Source: Methylococcales bacterium (GTDB lineage: Bacteria; Pseudomonadota; Gammaproteobacteria; JABHGC01). From it: 47,295 nucleotides of DNA. The translations under genes were made by a program, and so were the position numbers. Within the stretch, counting starts at the first letter, position 1, and each line of letters begins with the position of its first letter. Where the stretch lies: the NCBI GenBank assembly GCA_018672285.1, contig JABHGC010000297.1, positions 1 through 47,295 on the forward strand, read 5' to 3'. Shown here in pieces: positions 45,047 through 47,295 of this stretch. The notes beneath the pieces are model-generated. The model ran no database searches, was not told where the DNA came from, and was given only the letters and a program-made list of their open reading frames with translations.

Positions 45047-45293
45047 TAAATAATCGAACTAAGTCAAAGATAGATGGCTTCGTGAGGTCTATAATATACG
45101 AGGGGTTGGCCTAAAAAGGCATGTTTAGATAAAATCTATATAAGGTATTAATATTTAAGATAAAAAACATTTTTAAAGCAGGGCTTTCTAAGCATTTTAT
45201 ATATTAATCAAATGCTTAAGTTCCATGGTTTTGTTGGCTTAGATGATAAATTAAGTCATTTTATGAGTGGTTTTTTAGGGGTGTTGAGAAAAC
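45047..45293. other. AT-rich gap between the csp promoter and the CNB gene
   Basis: This region has no recognisable gene or structured RNA. It is AT-rich, with a GAGGGGTTGGCCTAAAAAGGC stretch near 45100 (GGCC...GGC hairpin potential) and probably contains the promoter of the gene at 45294. Confidence 0.45.
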
Positions 45294-45764
45294 ATGGTGT
45301 CTTCCAATGAGAGTGACGTTCCGTCAGAAGAATTTAAAGCTGAAGCGGTTAAAGTACTGCAAAAAATATACTTATTTCGCGGTTTAGATGAGTCAGAATG
45401 CCGAATAATCCTGGATGTGTGTAAATTAATTCGCTATCGCGACCGGAAATTAATTTTCTCCGAGGGGGATTTTTGTAATTATTTTTTAGTGGTTGTTTCC
45501 GGGCAGATCGATATTTTAACGTCAAAAAAAGGGTGTATTAGCGCATTACTCCAAGGAGAGGTGCTTGGTGAGATGGGCGTGTTACTTAATCACACTCGTT
45601 CAGCATCAGCTATGTCGATGGGGGACTCTGTGTTGTTGAAAATTCGTAAAGATGATTTTAGAGGGTTAATGAAAAAAGAGCCAAGGGTGATGGCTATCTT
45701 AATGCATAATGTTGCACATTCTTTGGCTGAAAGAATTTCAGTATTGAATAAAAAAGGTGATTGA
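45294..45764 (+). CDS. Stand-alone cyclic-nucleotide-binding domain protein
   Basis: This 156-residue protein is one CNB domain, about residues 22-140, with no HTH, kinase or channel part. The beta roll includes IFSEGDFCNYFLVVVSGQIDIL. The phosphate-binding cassette GEVLGEMGVLLNHTRSASA keeps the Glu and the Arg-Ser needed to bind cAMP/cGMP. It could be an adaptor that transmits cyclic-nucleotide levels to another protein. It lies immediately next to the boundary of an integrated element and about 500 bases from csp on the other strand. Confidence 0.85.
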   Translation: MVSSNESDVPSEEFKAEAVKVLQKIYLFRGLDESECRIILDVCKLIRYRDRKLIFSEGDFCNYFLVVVSGQIDILTSKKGCISALLQGEVLGEMGVLLNHTRSASAMSMGDSVLLKIRKDDFRGLMKKEPRVMAILMHNVAHSLAERISVLNKKGD

Positions 45765-45773
45765 ATATAAAGA

Positions 45774-45815
45774 GCCGATAAGCCGAATCGAACGGCTGAC
45801 CTACTGATTACGAAT
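45774..45815 (-). other. 3' fragment of a tRNA-Thr(CGT) gene: element attachment-site remnant
   Basis: On the minus strand these 42 bases read as the 3' part of a tRNA: anticodon loop with CGT (ATTCGTAAT), anticodon-stem half CAG, variable region AGGTC, a perfect five-pair T arm (AGCCG/CGGCT with loop TTCGATT) and the acceptor half TATCGGC, as in thrW. The sequence to the right (45816 onward) does not continue as a tRNA. The discriminator is T and no CCA follows, so the copy is not functional. Integrases of the neighbouring type often use tRNA-Thr(CGT). Confidence 0.72.
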
Positions 45816-45953
45816 GGGCATTTATTTTGTTTTAGCGTGTTCTCGATTGTTCGTGAAAGTCCGAAATTCCTTTCTATCTACTTGATTAATAACCTATAAT
45901 ATTTCTAGGGTGTTCGTGCGTGTTTTTCTGGATTTTCTCAGAGCCACGGAGAA

Positions 45954-45975
45954 ACATACCCCAGTACATACCCCA
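45954..45975. repeat. Direct repeat ACATACCCCA, possible integrase arm sites
   Basis: ACATACCCCA occurs at 45954-45963 and 45966-45975, a 12-base period. It lies 60 bases before the integrase start, beyond the tRNA fragment. Arm-type sites of tyrosine integrases are commonly short CCCCA-like repeats near the integrase gene. Confidence 0.45.
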
Positions 45976-46034
45976 AAACAGGGGGTGTGAGTTGCAGTGT
46001 TTTAGCTGTCATTCTGTTTTTTACGAGAATCACC

Positions 46035-47165
46035 ATGCCCAAGGTTTCATTAATCACCGATTTGTTTATTAAGAATGAACTCAAGAAAGGCCACAAAGAT
46101 TCAAACTTTGGAGAAACCAGCGCCAGAGGCCAGGGAAATTTTGCTATTAGGTTTCGTGGTGATAAAGCTGAGTTTTATATCCGGTACCACTCTGGCGGTA
46201 AGCGTTCATCTATTAAGTTGGGTAACTACCCCTGTATGCAGTTGAGAGATGCTCGTGACCGATACAATGAGCTTAGTGGGTTAATTGCCAGAGGAATTGA
46301 CCCAAAAGTAAAGATTCAAAACGATGAATTTGATGCGAAGGCTAAACGGGAGGCCGCTTTAGCGCAAGAACGTGCCGATGCCGCAAAAGGTTCGCTCGGT
46401 GAGTTGCTTGAGCATTATCTTTGGGTGCTGGAGAAGAGAGGTAGCCCTCCTGAGTCAGTAAAAAATATTCGCTCAGCGTTTGAACATGATGTGTTTCCAG
46501 TCATCAGCAGAAGTGAAAAAGCGAGAGAGGTTACCTTGCAGCAATTGCGTAGTGTTCTTATGCGTATCGTTGCCAGAGGCTCAAGCGCTCAAGCAAACCA
46601 TGTCAGAAGTTATTTGATGGCTGCATTTAATGAGGGCATCAAGTGCGACAACTCAATTGAGCTGAGGGTAAAAAATGTGACGTTTGGTCTTGCAGGTAAC
46701 CCGGCTAGGGATGTGCCAAAGGCAATTGAGAGTGGCACTGGCGTTCGTGATGTTGAGCTTAATACGGGTGAAATCAAATTGCTTTGGAATGCAGGGGGTA
46801 TGAGTCCATTTATGCACAATGCGCTTAGGTTGATTCTTGCGACTGGTGGGCAACGTGTTCGCATGATTATTGACTCTAAGTGGTGCGAGGTTGATTTCGA
46901 TAGTTGTGTTTGGTCAATACCATTAGATAGAAGGAAGAACCGAAAAAGTCGGCACATTGTAGGCGCTCATAAAGTACCTTTGAACTCAGTAGCGATAGAA
47001 TTACTTGAGCAGTTGCGTTCATTATCTGGAGAATATGAGTATATTTTTCCGAGAGAGTTAATTACCAACAGGCCAAATCAGCCAGCTGAATTGCCTCATA
47101 TGAGAATGGACTCACTTAATCAGTCGTTAAAAAAATGGATGAAAAAAAACAAGTTTCCGAGGTAG
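46035..47165 (+). CDS. P4-type tyrosine integrase, C-terminally truncated
   Basis: This 376-residue protein starts at ATG 46035; a GTG at 45987 would add 16 hydrophobic residues unlike the family. The N-terminal arm-binding domain (residues about 1-90) includes YIRYHSGGKRSSIKLGNYPCMQLRDAR. The central core-binding domain is at about 115-215. The start of the catalytic domain includes the first arginine (in ATGGQRVRM). Translation stops right after KFPR. The rest, which should carry the HxxR box and the tyrosine nucleophile, is missing, about 70-90 residues. It is therefore probably inactive. The 130 bases beyond the stop show no sign of the missing part. Confidence 0.82.
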   Translation: MPKVSLITDLFIKNELKKGHKDSNFGETSARGQGNFAIRFRGDKAEFYIRYHSGGKRSSIKLGNYPCMQLRDARDRYNELSGLIARGIDPKVKIQNDEFDAKAKREAALAQERADAAKGSLGELLEHYLWVLEKRGSPPESVKNIRSAFEHDVFPVISRSEKAREVTLQQLRSVLMRIVARGSSAQANHVRSYLMAAFNEGIKCDNSIELRVKNVTFGLAGNPARDVPKAIESGTGVRDVELNTGEIKLLWNAGGMSPFMHNALRLILATGGQRVRMIIDSKWCEVDFDSCVWSIPLDRRKNRKSRHIVGAHKVPLNSVAIELLEQLRSLSGEYEYIFPRELITNRPNQPAELPHMRMDSLNQSLKKWMKKNKFPR

Positions 47166-47295
47166 ATGCAAAAGTCTGAAAGTAAGCGTCTTTATTGATA
47201 AATAACGAAAAAAAAAAGAGAATGCCTGGCCTCATTAGTTATAATGAGTGCGACAAAACAGCACAAACAAACAGCCAAGGCTACTCATTTATGAA
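47166..47295. other. Tail of the window beyond the truncated integrase
   Basis: This region is AT-rich, with a 7-bp inverted repeat CTCATTA / TAATGAG (47231-47248) and a TATAAT box inside it (47240-47245). An ATG at 47291 opens a frame that the window edge cuts. No integrase remnant is seen. It may be the start of another element gene. Confidence 0.4.

Larger units (their letters stand above)
45774..47295. mobile_element. End of an integrated genetic element (island boundary)
   Basis: The tRNA-Thr 3' fragment on the left and an inward-reading P4-type integrase gene (truncated) mark one end of an integrated element. Because the 3' end of the fragment faces the chromosomal genes on the left, the intact tRNA gene and the rest of the element should lie to the right of the window. 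Only the boundary is visible here. Confidence 0.6.

Noticed and set aside
45774..45815. A functional tRNA-Thr gene
   Set aside because: The 5' half, D arm and the acceptor 5' strand are absent to the right, and no CCA or suitable discriminator follows.
47248..47254. GTGCG at the end of the window as a group II intron start
   Set aside because: Only five bases match the GUGYG consensus and no domain V or reverse transcriptase is visible in the remaining bases.

Overview
The window (47.3 kb, moderate G+C) is chromosomal DNA of a gammaproteobacterium. The evidence is the conserved housekeeping block ispB / rplU-rpmA-obgE-proB / rpsT / murJ-ribF-ileS-lspA, together with ampD, nadC, and DUF1631, DUF1820 and DUF945 family proteins. 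A K+-independent proton-pumping pyrophosphatase gene next to a pyrophosphate-dependent phosphofructokinase gene is a pairing known from methanotrophs and sulfur-oxidising symbionts. This points to a Methylococcales/Thiotrichales-like lineage, but genus is not decided by what I can see.

Layout. 0-3.3 kb: pyrophosphate energy module (hppA, cut by the left edge; pfp; a small unknown gene), all on the minus strand. 3.5-7.6 kb: small unknown genes, a formylglutathione-hydrolase homologue that has lost its nucleophilic serine, a lytic transglycosylase-like lipoprotein and a cysteine synthase. 7.7-15.4 kb: a signalling and envelope region with two Ser/Thr kinases (one carrying a periplasmic FGE-sulfatase domain) flanking a methyltransferase, then a DUF945 protein and a large exported protein ending in a type IV pilin-like domain. 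15.7-18.8 kb: ammonium transporter, queD and two PilZ proteins. 19.3-29.8 kb: housekeeping core. 29.8-36.8 kb: hydrolase-ampD, a GGDEF protein with a degenerate EAL domain, DUF1631, FKBP and nadC. 36.9-41.8 kb: an unrecognised pair of exported helical proteins, a SprA-type metalloprotease, a mini flagellar-rod-like protein and DUF1820. 41.9-44.6 kb: TetR, CBS, CsgG-like/DUF4384 and OmpA genes. 44.7-45.8 kb: cold-shock gene with a long leader and a stand-alone cyclic-nucleotide-binding protein. 45.77 kb to the right edge: boundary of an integrated element, with a 3' fragment of a tRNA-Thr(CGT) gene and a C-terminally truncated P4-type integrase.

Themes. Cyclic di-GMP signalling recurs (one probable cyclase with an inhibitory site, two PilZ receptors), as do Ser/Thr kinase signalling and envelope sensing. 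The least explained parts, and the best candidates for new biology, are the pilin-tailed protein, the serine-less FghA homologue, the secreted helical pair at 36.9-40.3 kb, and a possible link between the kinase-FGE protein and the CsgG/DUF4384-OmpA module.
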